Below are positions 16,073 through 22,549 of a DNA stretch of 28,510 nucleotides, one piece after another. The notes under the pieces are model-generated. The model had not been told where the DNA came from, ran no database searches, and worked only from the letters and a program-made list of their open reading frames with translations. The DNA is from CAZDDI01 sp964504195 (lineage in GTDB: Bacteria > Chloroflexota > Anaerolineae > B4-G1 > SLSP01), in contig CAZDDI010000056.1 of assembly GCA_964504195.1 (NCBI GenBank), forward strand, positions 1 through 28,510, in the 5' to 3' direction. The translations under genes and the position numbers were made by a program. Within the stretch, counting starts at the first letter, position 1; each line of letters opens with the position of its first letter.

Positions 16073-16110
16073 GAGGCCATCTGTACGTTGATGATGGCCT
16101 CTAATTTTTT
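16073..16110 (+). terminator. Rho-independent terminator after permease
   Basis: GAGGCCATC (16073-16081) pairs with GATGGCCTC (16093-16101), 9 bp with an 11-base loop, followed by TAATTTTTT. It lies between the permease stop and the hydroxylase FAD-subunit gene, whose AGGAG site begins at 16115, so the hydroxylase genes would depend on read-through or their own promoter. Confidence 0.82.
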
Positions 16111-16125
16111 AATTAGGAGTGTTCT

Positions 16126-16983
16126 ATGCGACCATTCGATTATTACAAACCGGATACTTTTGAAGAAGCGTTCCGACTGTTGACGCTGTCGGACAAAAAG
16201 GTGCTGCCCCTCGCTGGCGCGACGGATCTGATCCCGATGACGCGCGATGAGCATTGGCAGCCAGACGTGGTGGTGGATGTGAAGGCTCTGCCGGGCCTGT
16301 GCGACATCACGGAAACGCCGGAAGGCTTGTTTGTAGGCGCGGCGGTTTCCATGGCGAAGCTTGTCCACCATCCGCTGGTGAACGGGCCGCGCTGGAATCT
16401 GCTGGCGCAGGCGGCAGCAGCGATGGGCAACGAGCAGGTGCGCACTCGCGCCACGTTGGGCGGTAATCTCTGCACCGCCTCGCCCGCCGCCGATTCCGCG
16501 CCTGCGTTGCTGACGCTGGAAGCGTTCGCGGTGATACGCAGCGCGCAGGGCGAGCGACGTGTACCCATCGCGGAGTTCTTCCTCGGTCCGCGCAAGACCG
16601 CGCTTCAGAAGGGCGAGTTGTTGGTGGGTGTGTTGATCCCCGCCCCGCCGGAAGGGGCAGCCGCAACGTATGTGAAGCTGAGCCGGCGTAAGGCGGGCGA
16701 CCTTGCCATCGTAGGCGTAGCCGCGCTGGCGTATCCGTACAACGGCGGGTATGCGTGGCGAGTCGCGCTGGGCGCAGTCGCACCCACGCCCATCCGTGCG
16801 CCGGAGGCTGAGGTGGTGCTCAGTGCAGGGCACGATGAAGCGCACATCGAGCAGGCGACCAAGTGCGCCTTCGATACCTGCTGCCCGATTGACGACATCC
16901 GCGCCAGCGCCGAGTATCGCAAGGCAATGGTGAGCCGGATTGCACGCCGGGCGATTGAAGGCGTGTTGGAGAAGTTATCGTAA
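16126..16983 (+). CDS. Xanthine-dehydrogenase-family FAD-binding subunit (CoxM/XdhB type)
   Basis: 285 residues, the usual size of the medium subunit of molybdenum hydroxylases. FAD-binding blocks are LPLAGATDLIP (27-37) and RTRATLGGNLCTASPAADSAP (106-126). The subunit takes electrons from the 2Fe-2S subunit to an external acceptor. AGGAG lies 6 bases before ATG 16126. It is the first gene of a three-subunit hydroxylase set in the order medium, small, large, the last two separated by an extra gene. Only the subunit class is certain; xanthine is inferred from neighbours. Confidence 0.93.
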   Translation: MRPFDYYKPDTFEEAFRLLTLSDKKVLPLAGATDLIPMTRDEHWQPDVVVDVKALPGLCDITETPEGLFVGAAVSMAKLVHHPLVNGPRWNLLAQAAAAMGNEQVRTRATLGGNLCTASPAADSAPALLTLEAFAVIRSAQGERRVPIAEFFLGPRKTALQKGELLVGVLIPAPPEGAAATYVKLSRRKAGDLAIVGVAALAYPYNGGYAWRVALGAVAPTPIRAPEAEVVLSAGHDEAHIEQATKCAFDTCCPIDDIRASAEYRKAMVSRIARRAIEGVLEKLS

Positions 16984-17009
16984 TGCGACCTGCGTAAGAT
17001 CTTCTCTGG

Positions 17010-17037
17010 ATACGCATTACGCATTACGAAGTACGCA
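17010..17037 (+). repeat. Heptamer array TTACGCA, before 2Fe-2S subunit gene
   Basis: Exact period-7 words ATACGCA, TTACGCA, TTACGAA, GTACGCA, matching the family at 5825-5852. A single reverse-complement word TGCGTAA (16991-16997) lies 12 bases upstream and can pair with it. The array ends 4 bases before GAGGAG. Confidence 0.85.
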
Positions 17038-17052
17038 TGTGAGGAGCAAACT

Positions 17053-17511
17053 ATGCTACATGAAATTACTTTGAATATCAACGACGAAACCTACCCGGTC
17101 ATCGTGAAATCTCACTATACGCTGGCGCGGGTATTGCGCGAGCAGTTGGGGCTGACCGGCACCAAAATCGGCTGCGAGAATGGCGAGTGTGGGGCCTGCA
17201 CGGTGCTGTTCGATGGCGCGCCGGTCAACTCGTGCCTGGTGCTGGCAGTGGAAGCTAACGGTCACAGCATCGAGACAGTGGAGGGTCTCAGCAAGGGCGG
17301 CGATCTGCACCCGTTGCAGAAAGCCTTTGTAGAGCACAACGCTGTCCAGTGCGGCTTCTGCACCTCCGGAATGCTTATGTCGTCGAAGGCGTTGCTGGCG
17401 CGCAATCCCCATCCTACCGAAGACGAAGTCCGCGAAGCGCTGGTGGGCAACCTCTGCCGCTGCACCGGCTACATTCGGATTGTGGATGCGGTGCTGGATG
17501 CTAGTTGCTAG
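17053..17511 (+). CDS. Xanthine-dehydrogenase-family 2Fe-2S subunit (CoxS/XdhC-small type)
   Basis: 152 residues carrying two [2Fe-2S] clusters. Cys41, Cys46, Cys49 and Cys61 form the ferredoxin-like plant-type site (GCENGECGACT...SC); Cys100, Cys103, Cys135 and Cys137 form the C-terminal helical site (QCGFC...LCRCTGY). It relays electrons from the molybdenum site to FAD. GAGGAG lies about 6 bases before ATG 17053. The stop codon falls inside a repeat word (GTTGCTA, 17504-17510), so the gene's end has been captured by, or has captured, an iterated repeat. The large subunit would normally follow directly but a four-helix-bundle gene intervenes. Confidence 0.95.
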   Translation: MLHEITLNINDETYPVIVKSHYTLARVLREQLGLTGTKIGCENGECGACTVLFDGAPVNSCLVLAVEANGHSIETVEGLSKGGDLHPLQKAFVEHNAVQCGFCTSGMLMSSKALLARNPHPTEDEVREALVGNLCRCTGYIRIVDAVLDASC

Positions 17512-17596
17512 AAGCTGGTTGCTGGAAACTGGAAACTGTTGCTGGAAGCTGGTTGCTAAATCCAGTAACAAGCAACGAGCAACAAGTAACCAGTTA
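17504..17596. repeat. Paired heptamer arrays GTTGCTG / CCAGTAA
   Basis: Left arm: GTTGCTA, GAAGCTG, GTTGCTG, GAAACTG, GAAACTG, a 6-base TTGCTG, GAAGCTG, GTTGCTA (17504-17558). Right arm: CCAGTAA, CAAGCAA, CGAGCAA, CAAGTAA, CCAGTTA (17562-17596), exact period 7 and complementary to the left family. The right arm ends with no gap at the GGGAGAAG ribosome-binding site of the four-helix-bundle gene. Confidence 0.9.
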
Positions 17597-17606
17597 GGGA
17601 GAAGCA

Positions 17607-17999
17607 ATGACGATACAGAGCTATCGGGACTTGGAGGTGTTTCAACTATCGTTTGAACTGGCGGTTGAGGTGGATCGTGTGTCTAAAGCATTGCCGAAGC
17701 ATGAACTGTATGAGGTAGGCAGCCAGATACGGCGTTCGGCCAAATCTATTCCGGCTAACATCGCTGAGGGTTTCGGGCGGCGGCGCTATAAACAGGAATA
17801 CATCAAATTCCTCGTGTATGCGTTAGCTTCTTGTGATGAAACTCGCGTTCATTTGGATATACTTTTCCAGACTGGCTCACTACAAGAAGCCTTTTATCAA
17901 CCGCTCGCGTCCCGATATGACCTTTTGGGAAGAAAATTAAACAACTTTCTCCAATCCGTCATCAAAAATCACCAGGAACCCTATCGCTCTGAGCAGTGA
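17607..17999 (+). CDS. Four-helix-bundle protein (S23/23S rRNA intervening-sequence family)
   Basis: 130 residues, four predicted long helices. Family marks are SYRDLEVFQLSFELA near the start, then QIRRSAKSIPANIAEGFGRR (about 41-60) and the following FLVYALASCDETR. Such proteins were first seen in 23S rRNA intervening sequences, also occur as Avd partners of diversity-generating retroelements, and are common as stray genes in many bacteria; no catalytic function is known. GGGAGAAG precedes ATG 17607. It splits the hydroxylase small- and large-subunit genes. It has the same heptamer family on both sides (17562-17596 and 18000-18034), as expected if it inserted into or by means of the repeat. 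Its composition is lower in GC than the hydroxylase genes. Confidence 0.9.
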   Translation: MTIQSYRDLEVFQLSFELAVEVDRVSKALPKHELYEVGSQIRRSAKSIPANIAEGFGRRRYKQEYIKFLVYALASCDETRVHLDILFQTGSLQEAFYQPLASRYDLLGRKLNNFLQSVIKNHQEPYRSEQ

Positions 18000-18034
18000 C
18001 CAGCAACAAGTAACCAGCAACCAGCAACAAGTCC
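18000..18034 (+). repeat. Heptamer array CCAGCAA after four-helix-bundle gene
   Basis: CCAGCAA, CAAGTAA, CCAGCAA, CCAGCAA, CAAGTCC, exact period 7, starting on the base after the stop codon of the four-helix-bundle gene. It is in direct orientation with the right arm at 17562-17596. Confidence 0.88.
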
Positions 18035-18054
18035 CCATGATTATGGAGAAAACT

Positions 18055-20433
18055 ATGACAGAACAAACATCAAATCCCGTCGGTAAAAGCGTCCCACGCG
18101 TGGATGCGTTTGAAAAAGTCACCGGCGCGGCGAAGTATGTGGATGATATGGCCTTCGGGCCGACGCTGCTCTACGGCAAGATTGTCCACAGTCCAGTGGC
18201 GCACGCGCTGATCAAAAAAATTGATGTGAGCAAGGCGCTGACCCTGCCCGGCGTGAAGGCGGTGGTGACGGGACAGGATAATCCCACCCACCTGGGCCTC
18301 TATCTCAAGGATCGCTTCATCTACGCCTATGACCGCGTGCGCTATGTGGGCGAATCCGTCGCGGGCGTGGTGGCGATCAGCGATGAGATCGCGGAGCAAG
18401 CCGCCAAACTCATCGAGGTGGAGTACGAAGTGCTGCCCCCGGTCTTCGATCCCTACGCGGGCGCGCAGCCGGATGCGCCGCTGATTCATCCCGATTTGGG
18501 GAAGTACGAGGTGGTCAACTTCATCTTTCCCCAACCCGGCACCAATGTCTCCGAGCACTTCAAGCTCCGCAAGGGCCAGGTGAGCGATGCGGGCGTGGCC
18601 GAAGAAGTTTGGGCGCAGTGCGCGGTGATTGTGGAGGATACCTACACGCTGCCGCAGATTCAGCACGCGCCCATCGAGACGCATATCGCGGTGGCGCAGT
18701 GGAACCCCGATGGGCAAGTGACGCTGTGGGCGGCGTCGCAATCGCCTTTCGCGCAGCGCGATATTCTGGCGCAGAGTCTCGGCATCCCGCACGGCAACCT
18801 CCGGGTGGTCTCGCCTTATGTAGGCGGCGGCTTCGGCGGCAAGGCCGGCATCTCCATCGAAGCCAACGTGGTGCTGATGGCGAAGGCCGTGCCGGGCCAC
18901 CCGGTCAAGGTGCGGATGTCCCGCGAGGAGGAATTTGTCGCCACGAACGTCCGGCAAAGCCTGGTGGGCAAGTACAAGATCGGCTGCGATAAGGACGGCA
19001 ACCTGCTGGCGATGGAGCTGGCGTACTACTTCGGCGGGGGCGCGTACAACGATTATGGCGTGAATATCGCCCGCGCCGCCGGGTACTCCTGCACCGGGCC
19101 GTATGATGTGCCGCACGTCAAGGGCGATTCCTACTGCGTCTACACCAACCACCCCATCGGCTCGGCGATGCGCGGCTTCGGGATGCCCGAAATCCACTGG
19201 GGCCTGGAGCAGATCATGGATCGGCTCGCGGAGACTATCGGCATGGATGCGGCGGACTTCAAGCGCCAGAACTGCGTCCGTCCCGGCGATGTCATCCTCA
19301 CGGGGATGACGATGCCACAGGTGGATTTGCCGCAGTGCATTGACAAGGTCAAGGCGGCGATTGGCTGGGGTAGCCCGGCGAAGCCCTCCGCGCCGCACAA
19401 GCGCCGGGGCAAGGGCCTGGCGATCATGTGGAAGGCACCCGCCATGCCGCCGAACCCCGGCAGCTCAGCGATTGTGCGCTTCAACGAGGACGCCACGCTC
19501 AATGTGTATGTCTCCGGGCAGGAGATCGGGCAGGGCACGTTCACCGTCGCCGCGCAGATGGCGGCGGAAGCGCTCGGCATCCCCTACGAGTGGGTGCGCG
19601 TCTCCGCTAACCCGGTGGATACCAAGTACAGCCCCTACGAGTGGCAGACCGTCGCCAGCCGCCTCACCTGGTCTATGGGCAACGCGGTGAAGAACGCGGC
19701 GGAACACGCGCGCGGGCAGATTCTCGACATCGTCGCCAAATACTGGGACGAAGACCCCGCTGATCTGGACATCAAAGACGGCGTGGTGATCTCGTACAAG
19801 TCCGAGCGCGAGCAATCGCTCAAGAAGATGGTGGTTTACGGCCTGCCGAACGAGAACTACGAGGGCTGGCAGGGCGGGCCGATTATCGGCAGCGGGAAGT
19901 TCATGCCCACTTATGTGACCGGCCTCGACCCGGAGACGGGCCAGGGAGGGCGGGCCGTCGTCCACTACACGGTGGGCGCGCAGGCCGTGGATCTGGAAGT
20001 GGATACGGAAACCGGACAGATCGAAGTCCTCAAGATCGCCAGCGCCTACGATGTGGGCAAGGCGATCAACCCCGACCTGGTGTTGACGCAGATCGAGGGC
20101 GGTGCGGTGCATGGGCTGAGTTCGGCCTTCGAAGGAATGTTCTTCGATGCCAAAGGGCGGCTGCGCAATCCCAGCTTTGTAGATTACAAGCTCGCCACCA
20201 CGCTGGATGCGCCGCGCGAGATTCACGGCGACATCGTGGAGACGCCGCTGGAGGATGGGCCTTGGGGCGCGCGCGGCGTCGGCGAGCATGTGATGGTGCA
20301 GACCGCGCCCGCCATCGCCAACGCGCTCTACAACGCGCTCGGCGTGCGCTTCAATCACCTGCCGCTCTCGGCGGAGAAGGTGTATCTCGCCACGCATGAG
20401 GGCGAGGAGCTGGTGTGTAAGCTAGCGGAGTGA
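18055..20433 (+). CDS. Xanthine-dehydrogenase-family molybdopterin-binding subunit (large subunit)
   Basis: 792 residues, normal for separate large subunits of the family. Molybdopterin and active-site blocks: GGGFGGK (257-263), GSAMRGFGMPE (369-379) and GARGVGEH (738-745) with the catalytic base Glu744. The AMRGFG form excludes form I CO dehydrogenase, which has a Cys-containing loop. Among xanthine, nicotinate, aldehyde and other hydroxylases I cannot choose by motif; the gene neighbours favour hypoxanthine/xanthine. ATG 18055 is chosen over 18037 because GGAGAA lies 4 bases upstream, as for the other genes of the run. The stop codon is the first three bases of a TGAAACG word. A strong terminator follows. 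No XdhC-like cofactor-insertion gene is nearby. Confidence 0.93.
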   Translation: MTEQTSNPVGKSVPRVDAFEKVTGAAKYVDDMAFGPTLLYGKIVHSPVAHALIKKIDVSKALTLPGVKAVVTGQDNPTHLGLYLKDRFIYAYDRVRYVGESVAGVVAISDEIAEQAAKLIEVEYEVLPPVFDPYAGAQPDAPLIHPDLGKYEVVNFIFPQPGTNVSEHFKLRKGQVSDAGVAEEVWAQCAVIVEDTYTLPQIQHAPIETHIAVAQWNPDGQVTLWAASQSPFAQRDILAQSLGIPHGNLRVVSPYVGGGFGGKAGISIEANVVLMAKAVPGHPVKVRMSREEEFVATNVRQSLVGKYKIGCDKDGNLLAMELAYYFGGGAYNDYGVNIARAAGYSCTGPYDVPHVKGDSYCVYTNHPIGSAMRGFGMPEIHWGLEQIMDRLAETIGMDAADFKRQNCVRPGDVILTGMTMPQVDLPQCIDKVKAAIGWGSPAKPSAPHKRRGKGLAIMWKAPAMPPNPGSSAIVRFNEDATLNVYVSGQEIGQGTFTVAAQMAAEALGIPYEWVRVSANPVDTKYSPYEWQTVASRLTWSMGNAVKNAAEHARGQILDIVAKYWDEDPADLDIKDGVVISYKSEREQSLKKMVVYGLPNENYEGWQGGPIIGSGKFMPTYVTGLDPETGQGGRAVVHYTVGAQAVDLEVDTETGQIEVLKIASAYDVGKAINPDLVLTQIEGGAVHGLSSAFEGMFFDAKGRLRNPSFVDYKLATTLDAPREIHGDIVETPLEDGPWGARGVGEHVMVQTAPAIANALYNALGVRFNHLPLSAEKVYLATHEGEELVCKLAE

Positions 20434-20458
20434 AACGTGATGAATTTCACGCTTCACG
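20431..20458. repeat. TGAAACG/CTTCACG mini inverted repeat
   Basis: TGAAACGTGA (20431-20440) pairs, with one mismatch, with TCACGCTTCA (20447-20456). The first word contains the stop codon of the large-subunit gene. The same word TGAAACG builds the hairpin at 26873-26914. Confidence 0.7.
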
Positions 20459-20474
20459 CAGTGTTAATTTCTTA

Positions 20475-20504
20475 CCCCCAGCGCATAAGCGCTGGGGGCT
20501 TTTT
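20475..20504 (+). terminator. Rho-independent terminator of the hydroxylase operon
   Basis: CCCCCAGCGC (20475-20484) and GCGCTGGGGG (20489-20498) form a perfect 10-bp stem with loop ATAA, followed by CTTTTT. It lies 41 bases after the large-subunit stop and ends the long plus-strand run. Confidence 0.95.
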
Positions 20505-20598
20505 GTGATTGTTGATTTGGGGTGGGAAAAGCTGTTTAATGAGAGTATAGCTACTGGTGACAGCCATCATTGGGCAGACGCTGACCCATCCCAATTAA

Positions 20599-20737
20599 TA
20601 ACTACTCAGGCTCAAACTCTATTTGTCATTGCAAACCTTCTGCGGCAAAGCAATCTCAACCATAAACGAAATTATGCCGTTCGCAGGCGAACGGACGTCA
20701 CGGAGACGTGGCTTGCAATGACAAGGCTGAGTAGTTA
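20599..20737. mobile_element. MITE-like element with nested terminal inverted repeats
   Basis: The outer 11-bp repeats TAACTACTCAG (20599-20609) and CTGAGTAGTTA (20727-20737) are perfect. Inside them lie a perfect 12-bp pair, TTGTCATTGCAA (20623-20634) and TTGCAATGACAA (20713-20724). The inner part carries GCAATCTC-type sequence that resembles the widespread GTCATTGCGAG... dispersed repeat. No ORF is present. The outer spacers are unequal (13 and 2 bases), so one arm may have suffered an indel. Confidence 0.72.
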
Positions 20738-20752
20738 CCTTGCATACCTTTT

Positions 20753-20780
20753 TTGACAAAAAGCCACATAGTGGTATACT
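20753..20780 (+). promoter_or_regulatory. Sigma-70-like promoter before leader ORF and GNAT gene
   Basis: TTGACA (20753-20758), 16-base spacer, TATACT (20775-20780). The -35 is a perfect consensus and the -10 matches five of six bases. Predicted start near 20787. It lies 16 bases beyond the MITE-like element. Confidence 0.85.
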
Positions 20781-20826
20781 TTCTCCGCTCGCAAGGGCAA
20801 AAATCTTGTAAAGGAGGGCGGCGGCG

Positions 20827-20916
20827 ATGGTGAATCTAAGTGTTACCCGTTTACTACAGATAATTGTTGCTGTGGCATTGCCTTGTCGCAGTGTACCTCC
20901 TGCCAGGTTGACATAA
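20827..20916 (+). CDS. Possible 29-residue leader peptide
   Basis: ATG 20827 has AGGAGG (20812-20817) 9 bases upstream, better than many real genes here. The product is MVNLSVTRLLQIIVAVALPC followed by RSVPPARLT. It is hydrophobic with a cluster of Leu, Ile, Val and Ala, a composition reminiscent of branched-chain amino-acid attenuator leaders. Other readings are a tiny membrane peptide or a chance ORF inside a small RNA. It lies between the promoter at 20753 and the terminator at 20941, and ACCTCC (20895-20900), near the ORF's end, can pair with its ribosome-binding site. Expression is unproven. Confidence 0.5.
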   Translation: MVNLSVTRLLQIIVAVALPCRSVPPARLT

Positions 20917-20940
20917 CGTAGTTGTTGCGTTGTCTTTCTA

Positions 20941-20973
20941 GGCCGTGGGACCTGCGCTCCCACGGCCTTTTTT
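20941..20973 (+). terminator. Strong terminator, candidate attenuator before GNAT gene
   Basis: GGCCGTGGGA (20941-20950) pairs perfectly with TCCCACGGCC (20958-20967), loop of 7, followed by a six-T run. It sits 25 bases after the leader ORF stop and 44 bases before the GNAT start, within the same transcription unit as the promoter at 20753. Either it defines a small RNA of about 185 bases or it is an attenuator for the acetyltransferase. Confidence 0.92.
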
Positions 20974-21016
20974 GTTGTCTTACTTCCGTAAAATAATTTT
21001 TCACAAGGAATACACC

Positions 21017-22036
21017 ATGAACCATATACTTGAATCCATTGTTGTCCCTGATGCGCCCGCGATTGCCGGGCTACACTTTCGGGGCTTTCGCGGTCCGGAG
21101 GATTTCCCGCTCATGCACAATGTCATCGAGAAAAGCAAAGACGTTGACAAGCAAGAGTTCAGCGAAAGCCTGGAAGACCTCGCGCGCAACTATGAACATC
21201 TTACGAACTGTGATCCCTATCAGGATATGCTGCTTGTTGAGATGCACGGTGAGGTCATCGGCTACAGCCGCGTCTTTTGGGCGGAGCTCAATCTGGAAGG
21301 GAAGCGCGTTTATCAGCACTTCACCAATCTGTTACCAACGTGGCGCGGACAGGGCATCCGCCAGGCGATGCTGCGCTACAACGAGCACCGCCTGCGCCAG
21401 ATAGCCGCCGGGCACGCCTTCGCTGGCGAAAGCTACTTCGAAGCGTGGGCTTCCAGGGATGAGACCCACTGGGCGGGCTGCTTACAAGCCGCCAGGTATC
21501 AGCCCGTGCGTTTCGGTTACGAAATGGTACGCCCTAATCTGGATGATATTCCCGATATTCCCTTGCCCACCGGCCTGGAAGTACGCCCGGCTCGGCCTGA
21601 AGACCACGATCGCATCTGGTATGCGGCGCGCGAAGCCTTCCATGACCATTGGGGTTATTCAGATGATGAGTGGTCTGAAGAGAACTGGCAGCAGTGGCAG
21701 AAAAATCCCATCTTCCAGCCACACTTGTGGCAGGCGGCCTGGGATGGGGATGAAGTTGCCGGTATGATTCTGAACTTCATCCACGAGGCCGAAAATCGTG
21801 AATACAACCGGTTGCGCGGCTACACGGAGACCATCTGCGTCCGGCGGCCCTGGCGTCGGCTGGGCCTGGCGCGAGCGCTGCTGGCGCGCAGTTTCCATGT
21901 CCTCAAAGCCGCCCGCATGGCCGAAGCCGCGTTGGGCGTGGATGCAGAAAATCCTAGCGGCGCGCTCCAGCTCTATGAGAGCATGGGCTTTCGCGTGCAT
22001 AAGGAATTTGTTACTTATCGCAAACCGTTAGCCTGA
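21017..22036 (+). CDS. Tandem-domain GNAT N-acetyltransferase
   Basis: 339 residues with two GNAT domains. The first (about 7-160) has the acetyl-CoA loop PTWRGQGIRQAML (107-119, RGQGI 110-114). The second (about 186-338) has VRRPWRRLGLARALL (275-289, RRLGLA 280-285) and the ENPSGALQLYESMGF end block (311-325). The tandem layout recalls mycothiol synthase MshD and related small-molecule or antibiotic acetyltransferases; substrate unknown. ATG 21017 follows AAGGA by 7 bases; upstream in-frame codons lie in the terminator and are rejected. It appears to be transcribed from the promoter at 20753 through an attenuator-like terminator, suggesting regulated read-through. Confidence 0.9.
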   Translation: MNHILESIVVPDAPAIAGLHFRGFRGPEDFPLMHNVIEKSKDVDKQEFSESLEDLARNYEHLTNCDPYQDMLLVEMHGEVIGYSRVFWAELNLEGKRVYQHFTNLLPTWRGQGIRQAMLRYNEHRLRQIAAGHAFAGESYFEAWASRDETHWAGCLQAARYQPVRFGYEMVRPNLDDIPDIPLPTGLEVRPARPEDHDRIWYAAREAFHDHWGYSDDEWSEENWQQWQKNPIFQPHLWQAAWDGDEVAGMILNFIHEAENREYNRLRGYTETICVRRPWRRLGLARALLARSFHVLKAARMAEAALGVDAENPSGALQLYESMGFRVHKEFVTYRKPLA

Positions 22037-22131
22037 AACGTCAGATATAAAACAGCTACTAAAAATACTAATTATAACAATTTCGTGAAAGTACAAGTTG
22101 TATACCCGAGACAGTCACAAAATATTTGCCA

Positions 22132-22173
22132 TTACCGCCCTGCCCGGCAGTCAACCGCCGGGCAGGGCGGTAA
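22132..22173. repeat. Long GC-rich hairpin
   Basis: TTACCGCCCTGCCCGGC (22132-22148) pairs perfectly over 17 bp with GCCGGGCAGGGCGGTAA (22157-22173); the loop is AGTCAACC. No T-run follows, so it is more likely a dispersed palindromic repeat than a terminator, although it lies 96 bases after the GNAT stop. Confidence 0.85.
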
Positions 22174-22321
22174 AGTTGGATTTATCCAGCGTCACCTCTG
22201 TAGCACAGGTACAATAACAAATACTTTAAGACACGAACGATTTAACTATCCGCCGCAAGCAAATGGAGATACAAAAGCATAAATTATGACCGTGCCAAGT
22301 ATACAGCAAAAAAATGTCAAT

Positions 22322-22350
22322 TTGTTACCCCAACAAACGTATGCTATACT
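22322..22350 (+). promoter_or_regulatory. Probable promoter of the sensor-kinase genes
   Basis: TTGTTA (22322-22327), 17-base spacer, TATACT (22345-22350). It is the best promoter-like pair before the kinase and leaves a 5' leader of about 190 bases containing the repeat at 22463-22532. Confidence 0.6.
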
Positions 22351-22462
22351 TGCATTACATAAAATTGCTACCGGTTCTCAAAAATACTCATAGAACGCGG
22401 ATCAACATAAATCTCAGAATTAGCCCGGTTGCATGAAAATGTAACGAACTGTCAGCGCGTAG

Positions 22463-22532
22463 ATGCGCCGTTCGCGCGCGCCAAGCAGACGCTTCGCGTT
22501 ACGCTGGTTTTGATTTGCCATTCGCCATTTTC
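22463..22532 (+). repeat. Dispersed leader repeat, copy 2, ending in GATTTGC heptamers
   Basis: Matches 129-186 with substitutions, mainly in the hairpin arms. It ends with GATTTGC (22512-22518), CATTCGC (22519-22525), CATTTTC (22526-22532), exact period 7, running without gap into AAGGGAGG (22533-22540). Confidence 0.78.
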
Positions 22533-22549
22533 AAGGGAGGGCCAACACC

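Larger units (their letters stand above)
22037..22549. other. Intergenic region between GNAT and sensor kinase
   Basis: 513 bases without a convincing gene. It holds a 17-bp hairpin (22132-22173), a promoter-like pair (22322-22350) and the second copy of the leader repeat (22463-22532). Short open frames at 22085 and 22429 lack ribosome-binding sites and cross the repeats, so I do not call them genes. Confidence 0.7.

Noticed and set aside
2103..17999. Diversity-generating retroelement made of the RT and the four-helix-bundle (Avd-like) protein
   Set aside because: The RT motif B is of the IPQGCLSS type without the DGR signature, the two genes are 13 kb apart with different surroundings, and I see no template/variable repeat pair.
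17504..18034. Iterated words as a CRISPR array
   Set aside because: Units are 7 bases with no unique spacers, and no cas genes are present.
18055..20433. CO dehydrogenase large subunit (CoxL form I)
   Set aside because: The active-site loop reads AMRGFG, without the Cys-containing CoxL motif; no cox accessory genes are nearby.
20787..20973. Known small RNA (6S, SRP RNA, tmRNA)
   Set aside because: I checked for the SRP tetraloop region, a tmRNA tRNA-like end and a 6S-like long closing stem; none is visible.
22132..22173. Terminator for the GNAT gene
   Set aside because: The stem is strong but no T-run follows on either strand; kept only as a hairpin repeat.
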